64,000 nt of DNA from Mycobacterium paraffinicum (GTDB lineage Bacteria; Actinomycetota; Actinomycetes; Mycobacteriales; Mycobacteriaceae), in contig NZ_MPNT01000010.1 in NCBI RefSeq assembly GCF_001907675.1, positions 62,001 through 126,000 on the forward strand. The letters run 5' to 3'. Positions within the stretch are counted from its first letter, which is position 1, and the number at the start of each line of letters is the position of its first letter. Of this stretch, positions 1-7,904 are shown piece by piece. Both the position numbers and the translations under genes were made by a program. Below the pieces are notes generated by a model. It worked only from the letters and a program-made list of their open reading frames with translations. It was not told the origin of the DNA and ran no database searches.

Positions 1-991
1 TCTGAAACGGCGCCCATTGGCCCTTCATCGTCTTCAGGTGCTGCCGCCAATAGTCGAAGGGCTTGCCGGCGAAGGCCTTCGCGATCAGTTCGGCGGCCGC
101 GCTGGCGTTTTGAATCAGGGGGAGCACCTCGGAGAACCGGGGATCGTCGGCGGCCTCGGGGATGCCGAGGTGCTCGAATGTGTCTCGGATCAAGCCGGTC
201 GGGCTGATGATGCACAGGTTGATGGTGCCGCCGTCGGAGGTTTCGTAGTTGCCCATGAAGGGGTTAACCGACATCGCGCCCGCGGCGCCCGGCATCGGGG
301 TGCGCATCACCTGTCCGGTCTCCATGCCCTGCGTCACGCTCGCTCCCGCCGCCCACCAGGCGGTGCTCAGCAATGACACGTCGAGCTCGACGGCTTCACC
401 GGTGCGCTCGCGATGCAGCAGCGCCGCCGAGATGCCGCCGGCGATGAACATGCCGCCGATGGAGTCACCGAACGCTGGAATGCCCTGCCCCAGTGCGCCG
501 CCCAGCTCCTCGGGGGTCAGCGCGTACCCGATGCCGCTGCGGGTCCAGAACGCCGTCCCGTCGTAGCCACCCACGTCACGCTCGGCGCCCTTGTCGCCGT
601 ACGCCGAACCTCGCGCGTAGACGATGTTCGGGTTCACCGCGCGAATGTGCTCCACGTCGAACTTGTGCTTCTGCCGCTGCGCCGGTTTGTAGTTGGTGAG
701 GAACACGTCGGAGGTCTTGGCCAGTTCGTAGATCACCTCCTGACCGCCGGGCGACGAGACGTCGATGCCGACGCTGCGCTTGCCCCGGTTGGGGTGTTCC
801 ATCAGCGGGTGCCGCTCCGGATCGAGTTGGATGCCACCCATGTTGATGAACCCGCGTTGGGTGTCGCCGCGCAGCGGGTGTTCGACCTTGATGACGTCCG
901 CGCCCCAGTCTGCGAGGATGGCGCCCGCCGCCGGGACGAACGTGAATTGCGCGAGTTCCAGGACCCGGAAGCCCGACATAACTTTGACCAT
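1..991 (-). CDS. CaiB/BaiF (family III) CoA transferase, partial
   Basis: The gene starts at ATG 991 and runs off the left edge, so the C-terminus is missing; about 330 residues are visible. The N-terminus (VLELAQFTFVPAAGAILADWG) and the following segment (ADVIKVEHPLRGD) are typical of the Rossmann-like fold of family III CoA transferases, which move CoA between carboxylic acids, usually to activate a catabolic substrate. A second ATG at 979 is possible. It lies 10 bp downstream of the P450 gene on the same strand and is probably co-transcribed with it. The acid substrate cannot be inferred. Confidence 0.9.
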   Translation of the reverse strand, partial: MVKVMSGFRVLELAQFTFVPAAGAILADWGADVIKVEHPLRGDTQRGFINMGGIQLDPERHPLMEHPNRGKRSVGIDVSSPGGQEVIYELAKTSDVFLTNYKPAQRQKHKFDVEHIRAVNPNIVYARGSAYGDKGAERDVGGYDGTAFWTRSGIGYALTPEELGGALGQGIPAFGDSIGGMFIAGGISAALLHRERTGEAVELDVSLLSTAWWAAGASVTQGMETGQVMRTPMPGAAGAMSVNPFMGNYETSDGGTINLCIISPTGLIRDTFEHLGIPEAADDPRFSEVLPLIQNASAAAELIAKAFAGKPFDYWRQHLKTMKGQWAPFQ

Positions 992-1001
992 TTTCGCGAC
1001 C

Positions 1002-2204
1002 CTACTTGGCGTCGAACGTCACGGGAAGCGAAGTCGGTGAACGGAAGGGCTGGCCGTGGATGTGGGGGTCGTCGTCGGTCAGCAACCTGAGGTTGGTCAC
1101 CCGATCCAGCAGGCACTCGACCGCGACGCGGGTCTCCAACCGCGCCAGGTGCAGACCCAGACACGTGTGCTCGCCGGCGGCGAAGGAGATGTGTGGCAGA
1201 TGCTTGCGGAAGATGTCGAACTCCTCCGAACGCTCCCAGCGCCGCTCGTCGCGGTTCGCGGACCCGATGCACACGCCGATCACCGACCGCGCCGGAATCT
1301 CGACGCCTTCGAGTTCGGTGTCCTCGGTGGTGAAGCGTTGCACGGTGGTCAGCGGTGTCTCGAAACGCAACCCCTCCTCGATCGCCTGCGGCAGCAGCCC
1401 GCAATCGACCTGCACCGCGGCGAACTGGTCCGGATGGGTGAGCAGCAGGTAGAGCAGGTTGCCCGACGAGCGGTAGGTGGTCTCCAGCCCGGCCGGCAGC
1501 AGCAGCCGCAGGAAGGAGTAAATGGCTTCGTCGCTTAGCTTTTCGCCGTCGATCTCCGCGGTGACCAGGTCGCCGATGATGTCCTCGGTGGGTTTGGACT
1601 TGCGCTGTTCGATCTGCTCGACGAAGTAGTCCTTGAGCGCGGCCGACGCCTCGAAGGCGCGTTCGTAGTCGACGTGGTAGCTGATCAATTGCACCGCGCG
1701 CTTACGGAATGTCGGCAGGTCGTCGGCGGGCAATCCGAGCAGTTGGGCGATGACCCGGGTGGGAAATTCGAAGGTGAAGTTGCGGACCAGGTCGGCTTCG
1801 CCGGTAGCGATGAAGTCGTCGATCAGCGCATTGCAGATCGGCCGGACAATGGTGTTCTCCCAGCGGGCCAGCGCCTTGGACTTGAAAGCGGCGGAGACGA
1901 GGTTGCGATGCTCGCGGTGCTTCTTGCCTTCCATGGCCAGGATGGTCGGCCCCATGAATAAGCCGATCGTCTTGTCATACGGCGCGGAGCTGAAAATCCG
2001 GCCGTCGCGAAACACCGTGTTCACCGCATCAAAGGACACCGCGGAGTACTCGCGCTTGGGCATCAGTGACTCGGGCGTCTTGGAGTAATCCATCACCGTC
2101 CCGCGGAACACCCCGGATTCGTGACGCTTGCGGGCGAAGAACGGGTAGGGATCACGCAGGCTGACGGTGTGCCGGTCGGCGCCGGCGTGAACGTTGGTCG
2201 TCAC
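1002..2204 (-). CDS. cytochrome P450
   Basis: This is a 400-residue bacterial class I P450, a soluble haem monooxygenase. Visible motifs are the I-helix AGLETT (about residue 245), the K-helix ExxR in EEGLRFE, and the haem-cysteine loop FAAGEHTCLG near residue 347. The start is GTG 2204, preceded by GGAG and AAGG purine runs. It is closely similar to the P450 at 22127-23353: both carry an IGL-MG-TILAM block, a shared DEAI-FLRLLLPAGLETTY block and a similar C-terminal FRSP motif, so the two are paralogues. The CoA transferase follows 10 bp downstream. A near-perfect palindrome at 2254-2276 lies 50 bp upstream. Substrate unknown. Confidence 0.95.
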   Translation of the reverse strand: MTTNVHAGADRHTVSLRDPYPFFARKRHESGVFRGTVMDYSKTPESLMPKREYSAVSFDAVNTVFRDGRIFSSAPYDKTIGLFMGPTILAMEGKKHREHRNLVSAAFKSKALARWENTIVRPICNALIDDFIATGEADLVRNFTFEFPTRVIAQLLGLPADDLPTFRKRAVQLISYHVDYERAFEASAALKDYFVEQIEQRKSKPTEDIIGDLVTAEIDGEKLSDEAIYSFLRLLLPAGLETTYRSSGNLLYLLLTHPDQFAAVQVDCGLLPQAIEEGLRFETPLTTVQRFTTEDTELEGVEIPARSVIGVCIGSANRDERRWERSEEFDIFRKHLPHISFAAGEHTCLGLHLARLETRVAVECLLDRVTNLRLLTDDDPHIHGQPFRSPTSLPVTFDAK

Positions 2205-2253
2205 CTTGGATCTCCAGCATCGTCAGCAAGAACGGCAAGCCATTGCGTAAGAT

Positions 2254-2276
2254 CCTACTGTAATTCTTACAGTAGG
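2254..2276. promoter_or_regulatory. perfect inverted repeat, probable repressor operator
   Basis: The 10-bp arms CCTACTGTAA and TTACAGTAGG are perfectly complementary and separated by TTC. The site lies in the 135-bp gap upstream of the P450 gene (start 2204) and downstream of the acyl-CoA synthetase stop. Related 19-nt sites occur at 6250-6268 and 10563-10581. Size and symmetry suit a TetR-type dimer; which regulator binds it is unknown. Confidence 0.65.
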
Positions 2277-2339
2277 CAATATGGGCGGCCGCGCGGGAAG
2301 CGATTGCCAGGCGGCCGGGTCAGAAGTCGGCGGGGCCGG

Positions 2340-3992
2340 TCAGCCGTTCATCGCCTGCTCGCGCGCCCATCGGTAGTCGGCCTTGCCCGATGGGCTGCGC
2401 TCGATTGCCGCGCGGAACACGATCGCCTTGGGGAGCTTGTAGCGGGCCAGCGATTGCCCGGCGTGGGCGACCAATTCTTCGGCTTCCGCACGAGCACCCT
2501 CGGCCAGCGCGACGACGGCGACGACCTCCTGGCCCCACCGCTCGCTGGGCCGTCCGGCGACCACCACGTCGGCCACCGCCGGGTGCGACGCGATCGCCGT
2601 CTCGACTTCCTCGACGAAGATCTTTTCGCCGCCCGAGTTGATCGTCACCGAATCGCGGCCGAGCAGTTCGATCCTGCCGTCGGCGCCGTGGCGGGCGCGG
2701 TCGCCGGGGATCGCGTAGCGCACGCTGTCGATCACGGGGAATGTCTTGGCGGTCTTGGCCGCATCGCCCTTGTAGCCGAGTGGGACGTAACCGCGTTGCG
2801 CCAGCCAGCCAATGCCGGCGTGGCCCGGCTCCAAGATGGTGGCTAGATCCTCGGCCGCCACGAACGTGTCCGGTCCGGCGTTGAAGGTGCCCGTCGACAC
2901 CGCCCCCGACGTGGACATGTGGTGCATCTGCGCGCCGGTCTCCGAGGATCCGACGCCGTCGACCACCACAGCGTTCGGCAGGACTTCGATCAACCGTTGC
3001 TTGACGAACGGGGTGAGCAACGCGCCCCCATTGGCCACCACGGCCAGCGACGACACGTCCGCGATCCCCTTCTCGATGGCGGCGACCAACGGGCGAGCCA
3101 TCGCGTCTCCGACCACCGTCACCGCGCTCACGCGTTCGCGCTCGATGGTGCGGACCACCTCGTCGGCATCGAGACGATCGACGACGGACGGGAAGACGAC
3201 GGATTGCCCGGTCGTGATCGCCGTCATCACACTCCACTGGGCCGCGCCGTGCATCAGCGGCGGCAGGATCATCAGTTTGGTGCCGGGGCCCGCGAGTACG
3301 CCGGCCGTAATCTCCTCGACGGACCCGAACGGCTCGCCGGTCATCAGGTTGCGGCCGCCGAAGGAGGTCATGAAGATGTCGTGTTGGCGCCACAGCACGC
3401 CCTTGGGCATTCCCGTCGTGCCGCCGGTGTACAGGACGTAGAGGTCGTCCGGCGAGTGCTGCACCGGTGGTGGCTCAGGTGCGCAAGACGCGAGGGCTTT
3501 CTCGTAATCCACTGCGCCGTAGATCAAGTCGTTGCCGGAGTCGTCGGCGATCTGAATCAGCACCCGAAGCTGCGGGAGCTCCGGCAGGATTTCGGCGACC
3601 CTCGGAGCGAATGCGGCGTGATAGATCAGCGCGGTTGCCCCCGAATCCGCCAGCAGGTACTGCAGCTCGCTTTTGACGTACCGGAAGTTGACGTTGAAGG
3701 GGGCGACTCGGGCCTGGAACGAGCCCAGCAACGCCTCGACGAATTCGTTTCCGTTGTAGGCGTAGATGCCGAGCAGGTCTTGACCGACCTCATGGCCCGC
3801 CAGCCCGGAGCGTTCGGTGTGGCACCCGAGCCCACGGGAATGCAGGTAAGCGGCGAGGCGGTGCGACCGCTCGATTACCTGTTCGTAGCTGTACCGCCGT
3901 CCACCCTGGATCAGCAGCTCCCGATCGGGTATCGCGGCCGCGACGGCCGCCGCGACGGCGGGCACCGTGAATTGCGTTGCTGTGTCGGACAT
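2340..3992 (-). CDS. acyl-CoA synthetase (FadD-type AMP-dependent ligase)
   Basis: This 550-residue adenylate-forming enzyme would activate a carboxylic acid with ATP and CoA. The phosphate-binding loop reads YTGGTTGMPKG (about residue 185), and the C-terminal catalytic lysine is present in SPSGKADYRW. Start chosen is ATG 3992, with a GAGAGG Shine-Dalgarno 8 bp after the thioesterase stop; an upstream TTG at 4004 would overlap that stop. It is the fourth gene of the minus-strand run Rieske oxygenase, isochorismatase-like, thioesterase, synthetase, consistent with oxidation followed by CoA activation of the product. Confidence 0.93.
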   Translation of the reverse strand: MSDTATQFTVPAVAAAVAAAIPDRELLIQGGRRYSYEQVIERSHRLAAYLHSRGLGCHTERSGLAGHEVGQDLLGIYAYNGNEFVEALLGSFQARVAPFNVNFRYVKSELQYLLADSGATALIYHAAFAPRVAEILPELPQLRVLIQIADDSGNDLIYGAVDYEKALASCAPEPPPVQHSPDDLYVLYTGGTTGMPKGVLWRQHDIFMTSFGGRNLMTGEPFGSVEEITAGVLAGPGTKLMILPPLMHGAAQWSVMTAITTGQSVVFPSVVDRLDADEVVRTIERERVSAVTVVGDAMARPLVAAIEKGIADVSSLAVVANGGALLTPFVKQRLIEVLPNAVVVDGVGSSETGAQMHHMSTSGAVSTGTFNAGPDTFVAAEDLATILEPGHAGIGWLAQRGYVPLGYKGDAAKTAKTFPVIDSVRYAIPGDRARHGADGRIELLGRDSVTINSGGEKIFVEEVETAIASHPAVADVVVAGRPSERWGQEVVAVVALAEGARAEAEELVAHAGQSLARYKLPKAIVFRAAIERSPSGKADYRWAREQAMNG

Positions 3993-4000
3993 CAGGCCTC

Positions 4001-4621
4001 TCAAGGCTGGTGGGGGAGCAGTCGGACCATCAGGCCGTTGGCTTCGGTGAGCAGTGTGCCATCAGCGGCCGTCATCGTAGCGTCAATGAAAACCTTCCTG
4101 CCTTCGATCCGTGAGATTCGTCCCTGAGCTGTCAACGGCTCGTCGATGGGGGTGATGTTGCGGTAATCGACGTGGAGAAACGCGGTGCGGGTCGGCGGGA
4201 TCTGCGCGGTGGTCACGACCATCCCGAACAGCCAGTCGTAAAAGAGCGGGATCATGCCGCCGTGGACGGCGTTGTTGCCGCCTATGTGTGCGGTGGTGAA
4301 ATGACCGGTCATCCTCACACCGTCGGGGCCCGTCTCGGTGACCATCCACGGCGGCATCAAGGGATGGGCCAACCCGGGAAGGCTCAACACTCGGCCGGCT
4401 ACTGCCTCCGTCTCCGGAACCTGGTGGCCGTCCAGCAGAGCGCACGCGTTCTCCAGGTACACGGTCGCGTCGGCCCAAAGCGCGGAGTCCGGCCTGGTGG
4501 ATACGGTCAGATCCTGCAGGCGGCGCAGCGCGGCGACGAACGGACCCAGTTCCTCGGGGGCGTCCTCGACGGGCTTCATGTCGGGGAATCCGCCGCGAAC
4601 CCCGGGCGCGGTGTCGGTCAT
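4001..4621 (-). CDS. PaaI-type hotdog thioesterase
   Basis: A 206-residue protein with a C-terminal hotdog domain. The signature NAVHGG followed by a helix (MIPLFYDWLFG), at about residues 125-142, is typical of PaaI/4HBT acyl-CoA thioesterases, which hydrolyse acyl-CoA to acid and CoA. The start ATG 4621 overlaps the stop of the upstream isochorismatase-like gene (ATGA), so translational coupling is likely. It sits next to an acyl-CoA synthetase, a pairing that often serves to recycle CoA. Substrate unknown. Confidence 0.88.
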   Translation of the reverse strand: MTDTAPGVRGGFPDMKPVEDAPEELGPFVAALRRLQDLTVSTRPDSALWADATVYLENACALLDGHQVPETEAVAGRVLSLPGLAHPLMPPWMVTETGPDGVRMTGHFTTAHIGGNNAVHGGMIPLFYDWLFGMVVTTAQIPPTRTAFLHVDYRNITPIDEPLTAQGRISRIEGRKVFIDATMTAADGTLLTEANGLMVRLLPHQP

Positions 4622-5238
4622 CGCCGCGTCCATGCGCCGAGCAACTCGTCGGTGGTGGTGATGGTCGCGAGCAGCGACAGGGTGTTGTCGATGATGGCCT
4701 CTCCGTACTCGGTGGGTATCCCGGCAAGGGCGTTCCGGGGAACGATGACGCGATAGGCGGCATTGACCGCGTCCATCACGACGTTGGGGATGGCGATGTT
4801 CAGCGAGACCCCGACGACGACGATGGTCGACACCCCGAGATTGCGCAGTATCGCGTCCAGGTCGGTGCCGCCCATCGGCCCGACTCCGTGCCATCGGCTG
4901 AGCACCAGATCGCTTGGTTCCGGCCCTAATTCGGGTAACACGGATGCCCCCCGGGTGCCCGGGGTGATGTCGACCTGACCCTGCCCCATGGCGAAGAGCT
5001 TGGCGTTGTGGTTGGAGCCCAGCCCGTCGGGCCGTCGCTGCACCAGGCAATGCACGACGCCTACCCCGGCAGCCCGGGCCGCCGGCAACAGCCGAACGAT
5101 ATTGGGCAGGGCGACCCGGCGGGCCTCCTGCGCCAGCATCGGCAATCCGGCGTCCGGACCGATGCCCGCCCCCTGGCACTCTTGTGTGACGATCGCGGTG
5201 CGCTCGGGTGCTGCGACTTCGGCGAGTTTGGGTGTCAT
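4618..5238 (-). CDS. isochorismatase-fold (cysteine hydrolase-like) protein lacking the catalytic triad
   Basis: This 206-residue protein has the Rossmann-like isochorismatase/nicotinamidase fold: N-terminal TAIVTQECQ strand, VVHCLVQ, and the GVSLNIAIPN loop. All three positions of the usual Asp-Lys-Cys triad appear replaced: Glu20 for Asp, Arg115 for Lys and Ala149 for the nucleophilic Cys of the G-x-x-T-[DN]-x-C motif. It is therefore either catalytically dead or uses another chemistry. The gene is intact and tightly embedded in its operon, with ATGA overlaps at both ends, so it is probably functional in some role. Confidence 0.82.
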   Translation of the reverse strand: MTPKLAEVAAPERTAIVTQECQGAGIGPDAGLPMLAQEARRVALPNIVRLLPAARAAGVGVVHCLVQRRPDGLGSNHNAKLFAMGQGQVDITPGTRGASVLPELGPEPSDLVLSRWHGVGPMGGTDLDAILRNLGVSTIVVVGVSLNIAIPNVVMDAVNAAYRVIVPRNALAGIPTEYGEAIIDNTLSLLATITTTDELLGAWTRR

Positions 5239-6227
5239 GCCGGCACTTCGTAGAATTGTTTAGCCCACTTCCGCAGTGCCATATACCCTTTCGCATCGAC
5301 CTTGGACAGCGCAGGGTTCTCCACGTACTTCTGGTAGCGCCAGATCTGCAGGTCATCGAACACGGTCGACAGGAAGTGCTCTTCGATCATGTCGCGCAGC
5401 TTGCCTTGCGGTACGTCGGCGGTGTCGCCGGGGATCCGCGGCCACCAGATCGAATAGAACAGGTCGGAACACTCGTCGTCTACCGGTGTGCAGGCGAAGA
5501 TCAGCCGATGGTTCTGCGCCCCCTCGAAGACGCTGATCGCTCCGCCCAGGCCGAACAGGTGGCTGTGGAACCGCAACGCGAGGTCTTCTTGATTGTCGCT
5601 GCGCGCGTCGGGCCATCCCGCGACGAATCGCCACTCGTGGTCGACGATCTTCCAGGACAGCACCCGCGGGGTCACCGTGGCGTGGTGGACGTATTCGAAA
5701 TGGGCGCTGTCGGGGGCGTTCTCCGCAACGATCTGCGGATGCACTGGTTCGCGCTCGGTGCGCCGGGAGAACTCCGGATACGCGCGGTAGTACGCCGCGG
5801 GGTCGGTCTCGAATTGCGGAAACTTCTTGAAGATGTCCGGCATGTCCCACTGCGGCTCCTTGCCATCCGGCTGGTGCCAGATGAACACGCAGTCGTACTG
5901 CTCGCGCACCGGGTACACCCGCAGGCGCAGCGCGCGGTTGGGGCGGTCCGGTTGGTACGGGATGTACCGGTTGGTGCCGTCCGGGCCCCAGCGCCAGCCG
6001 TGGAACGGGCACTCGACGCAGTCGCCCAGCACCTTGCCGCCGTGGCCGATGTGGGCGCCAAGATGTTTGCAGTGCCCTTCGAGGACGTGCAGCTCGCCGG
6101 ATTCGTCGCGGTAGGCGACCAGGTCCTCACCGAAATACTTCAGCGGCCGCACCTCGCCCATCGGGAACTCGGGAGACCATCCGACCATGAACCACCCGGT
6201 GACCTTCCAGGTGAAGGGCACTTTCAC
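5235..6227 (-). CDS. Rieske non-haem iron oxygenase, oxygenase component (KshA-like)
   Basis: 330 residues. The Rieske [2Fe-2S] ligands are visible as C53-x-H55 and C73-x2-H76. The mononuclear iron motif lies in AENAPDSAHFEYVHH (about residues 167-181), matching the Asp/His facial triad region of KshA-type monooxygenases. The start is GTG 6227 with GGAGG 7 nt upstream. It is the first gene of a four-gene minus-strand operon. A similar oxygenase lies at 52527-53654. No dedicated reductase is present in the window, so electrons must come from elsewhere. Substrate not determinable; KshA relatives hydroxylate steroid rings. Confidence 0.92.
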   Translation of the reverse strand: MKVPFTWKVTGWFMVGWSPEFPMGEVRPLKYFGEDLVAYRDESGELHVLEGHCKHLGAHIGHGGKVLGDCVECPFHGWRWGPDGTNRYIPYQPDRPNRALRLRVYPVREQYDCVFIWHQPDGKEPQWDMPDIFKKFPQFETDPAAYYRAYPEFSRRTEREPVHPQIVAENAPDSAHFEYVHHATVTPRVLSWKIVDHEWRFVAGWPDARSDNQEDLALRFHSHLFGLGGAISVFEGAQNHRLIFACTPVDDECSDLFYSIWWPRIPGDTADVPQGKLRDMIEEHFLSTVFDDLQIWRYQKYVENPALSKVDAKGYMALRKWAKQFYEVPA

Positions 6228-6249
6228 GCTGAAGCCTCCGATTGCCTGA

Positions 6250-6268
6250 TACTAAGTCCGTTACAGTA
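6250..6268. promoter_or_regulatory. operator-like half-palindrome of the TACTGTAA class
   Basis: This 19-nt stretch begins TACT and ends with an exact TTACAGTA half-site, with the same total length as the core of the palindrome at 2256-2274. The left half is degenerate. It sits 23 bp upstream of the Rieske oxygenase GTG and 40 bp upstream of the divergent small ORF/hydrolase unit, so it could control both directions. Confidence 0.45.
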
Positions 6269-6308
6269 TAGATTTCAGCAGTCCGGCCCCCGCACGGCAA
6301 GGAGTGAA

Positions 6309-6395
6309 GTGACTCAGACCACCCCGCTGGTCGCGCCGACGGCGCCGGTCGACTCGCCTCGCAACTGGTGGCACACCGGCTTGAAGCTGGCTTAG
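6309..6395 (+). other. 28-codon ORF in frame with the downstream hydrolase, separated by one TAG
   Basis: A GTG at 6309 follows an AAGGAG Shine-Dalgarno at ideal spacing and opens a 28-residue ORF ending NWWHTGLKLA and TAG at 6393-6395. The next codon, GTG 6396, is in the same frame and begins the alpha/beta hydrolase. Either this is the original N-terminus of the hydrolase cut off by an amber mutation, or it is a short leader peptide coupled to it. The good ribosome site here, and its absence just before 6396, favours the first reading. Confidence 0.5.
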
Positions 6396-7526
6396 GTGAC
6401 CGGCATGTCGAAGCTGACGCGCGGGCTGGGGCCCGCCAGGGGCGCGACCCGCGAGCTCGGCATGTTGTTGCCCCGCACGGTGGCCGGCCTGAACGACTCC
6501 ACCGGCTGGGCCCCGGTGTCGCCGCGCGGCGTGCGGCAATTCGGCGAGGTTATGCTGGACGAGCTTGTGCTGAGCGGCTTTTCGTTGCTCGGTGGGAGCC
6601 CGCCGGCTCTGCGCCCGCTGGCCGGCTGCACGGCCGCCGCGGAGGAGTTGTCCACGTTGGGCATCGACCGTGCACACGGGGACCCGATGCCGCTGCGCGC
6701 GACCTCGGTGCGGCGGCGGCGCATCGGCAATTTGGCGTACGAGCGGATGGCGTTCGAGCACGATCCGGCGCTGCCGAAGACGCTGGTGGCCGAGGGCCTG
6801 GGCGGACCGGCGAGAGCGGTGGTGCACCTGTGCCGGCACACCGACGGCCCGAGACCGTGGCTCATCTGGGTCCACGGCGCCGGTCAAGGGGGCACCGAAG
6901 ACCTGCTGCTGTCCCGCATCGGCCGAATACATCGCCAGTTGGGATTCAACGTCGCGTTGCCGGTCCAGCCCGGTCACGGCTGCCGGCGCCGGGAATGGCC
7001 CGCCTACCCCGACACGGACCCCTTGGGCAACGTTGCCGGCATGATGCGCTCGGTGTCGGAGGTCCGCGCGCTGGTGCGGTGGGTCCAACCACGGGCGAGT
7101 GTGGTTGTGGTGGCCGGTATTTCGATGGGCACTCCGGTCGCGGCGCTGGTATCCCACCTGGAAAGGGAGATCGATGCGGTGGCGCTGTATACGCCGATCC
7201 TGGGGCTGAACGCGATGATCGCGCGGCACCTGGGGCGCTGGGGATCGTCGCGGGACGAATTCCGCGACCTGCTGGCCTCCCCGGAGGTGGGGAAGCTGAC
7301 CTCGGTGATCGACCCGTTGCGGGCGGATCCGGCACCGCCGCCGCATCGCCGGCTCATCGTCGGCGCCTGGCACGACCGGATGGCGATGCGCGATCCCACG
7401 GTCGAATTGCAGCAGCGCTGGGGTGGCCGGCTGTACTGGTATGACGGCAGCCACGTGGGGCACATCTTCTCCCGGCGGGTGCAGAAGGTGACCGACCGGT
7501 TCCTGCGCGAGGTGGCCGGCGGATGA
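6396..7526 (+). CDS. alpha/beta-hydrolase-fold protein
   Basis: 376 residues from GTG 6396 (ATG 6405 is an alternative). The oxyanion region WVHGAGQGG and the nucleophile elbow GISMG (GxSxG, about residue 237) identify an alpha/beta hydrolase; a late histidine in DGSHVGH is a candidate catalytic base. It may hydrolyse an ester, lactone or carbon-carbon bond. The reading frame continues upstream through a single TAG (6393-6395) into a 28-codon ORF, so the annotated N-terminus may be shortened. The stop overlaps the ATG of the following SnoaL-like gene. Confidence 0.85.
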   Translation: MTGMSKLTRGLGPARGATRELGMLLPRTVAGLNDSTGWAPVSPRGVRQFGEVMLDELVLSGFSLLGGSPPALRPLAGCTAAAEELSTLGIDRAHGDPMPLRATSVRRRRIGNLAYERMAFEHDPALPKTLVAEGLGGPARAVVHLCRHTDGPRPWLIWVHGAGQGGTEDLLLSRIGRIHRQLGFNVALPVQPGHGCRRREWPAYPDTDPLGNVAGMMRSVSEVRALVRWVQPRASVVVVAGISMGTPVAALVSHLEREIDAVALYTPILGLNAMIARHLGRWGSSRDEFRDLLASPEVGKLTSVIDPLRADPAPPPHRRLIVGAWHDRMAMRDPTVELQQRWGGRLYWYDGSHVGHIFSRRVQKVTDRFLREVAGG

Positions 7527-7904
7527 AGGCCCCGCGCACGGCACGTGAGGTGGTCGAGCTCTACAACCTAGTCGTCTGGAACGAGCAAAACCTCGCCCTG
7601 GCCGAGGAGCTGTTCGCGGACAAGGTGATTCGGCACGGGGTGGGGGAAGCGCACACCCTCACCCCGCGAACAGGCGGTCAGCCGGGTCAGGGACGTCTGG
7701 GCGATGCTCGATAGGTTGCGCTTCGATCTGAACGTCGTCGCCGCCGGCGATGACGGCGAGCACGTCGCGATCGTCTACGACTCGTCGATGACCACCAAGG
7801 ACGGCACCAAAACCAACGTCGCCAGCATCGAGGTGTTCCGCGTCGTCGACGGGAGGATCACCGAAGTCTGGAATTGCGGCTATCAGCAAGGAGTTTGGAG
7901 TTGA
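7523..7904 (+). pseudogene. SnoaL-like (NTF2-fold) protein, frameshifted
   Basis: The first part (ATG 7523, ending frame at about codon 47) and the second part (from about 7666 to TGA 7904) encode successive halves of one SnoaL-like polyketide-cyclase/limonene-epoxide-hydrolase-fold protein of about 126 residues. The frames join if one C is removed from the CCCC run at 7662-7665: the reading then continues TREQAVSRVRDVWAML. Either this is a genuine inactivating +1 insertion or a sequencing error in a homopolymer. The flanking ATGA and TTGA overlaps show it was part of the operon. Confidence 0.7.

Noticed and set aside
5208..6395. Long open frame on the plus strand opposite the Rieske oxygenase
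   Set aside because: It is antisense to a clear Rieske gene and has no domain or ribosome site; only its last 28 codons, upstream of the hydrolase, were retained as a separate feature.
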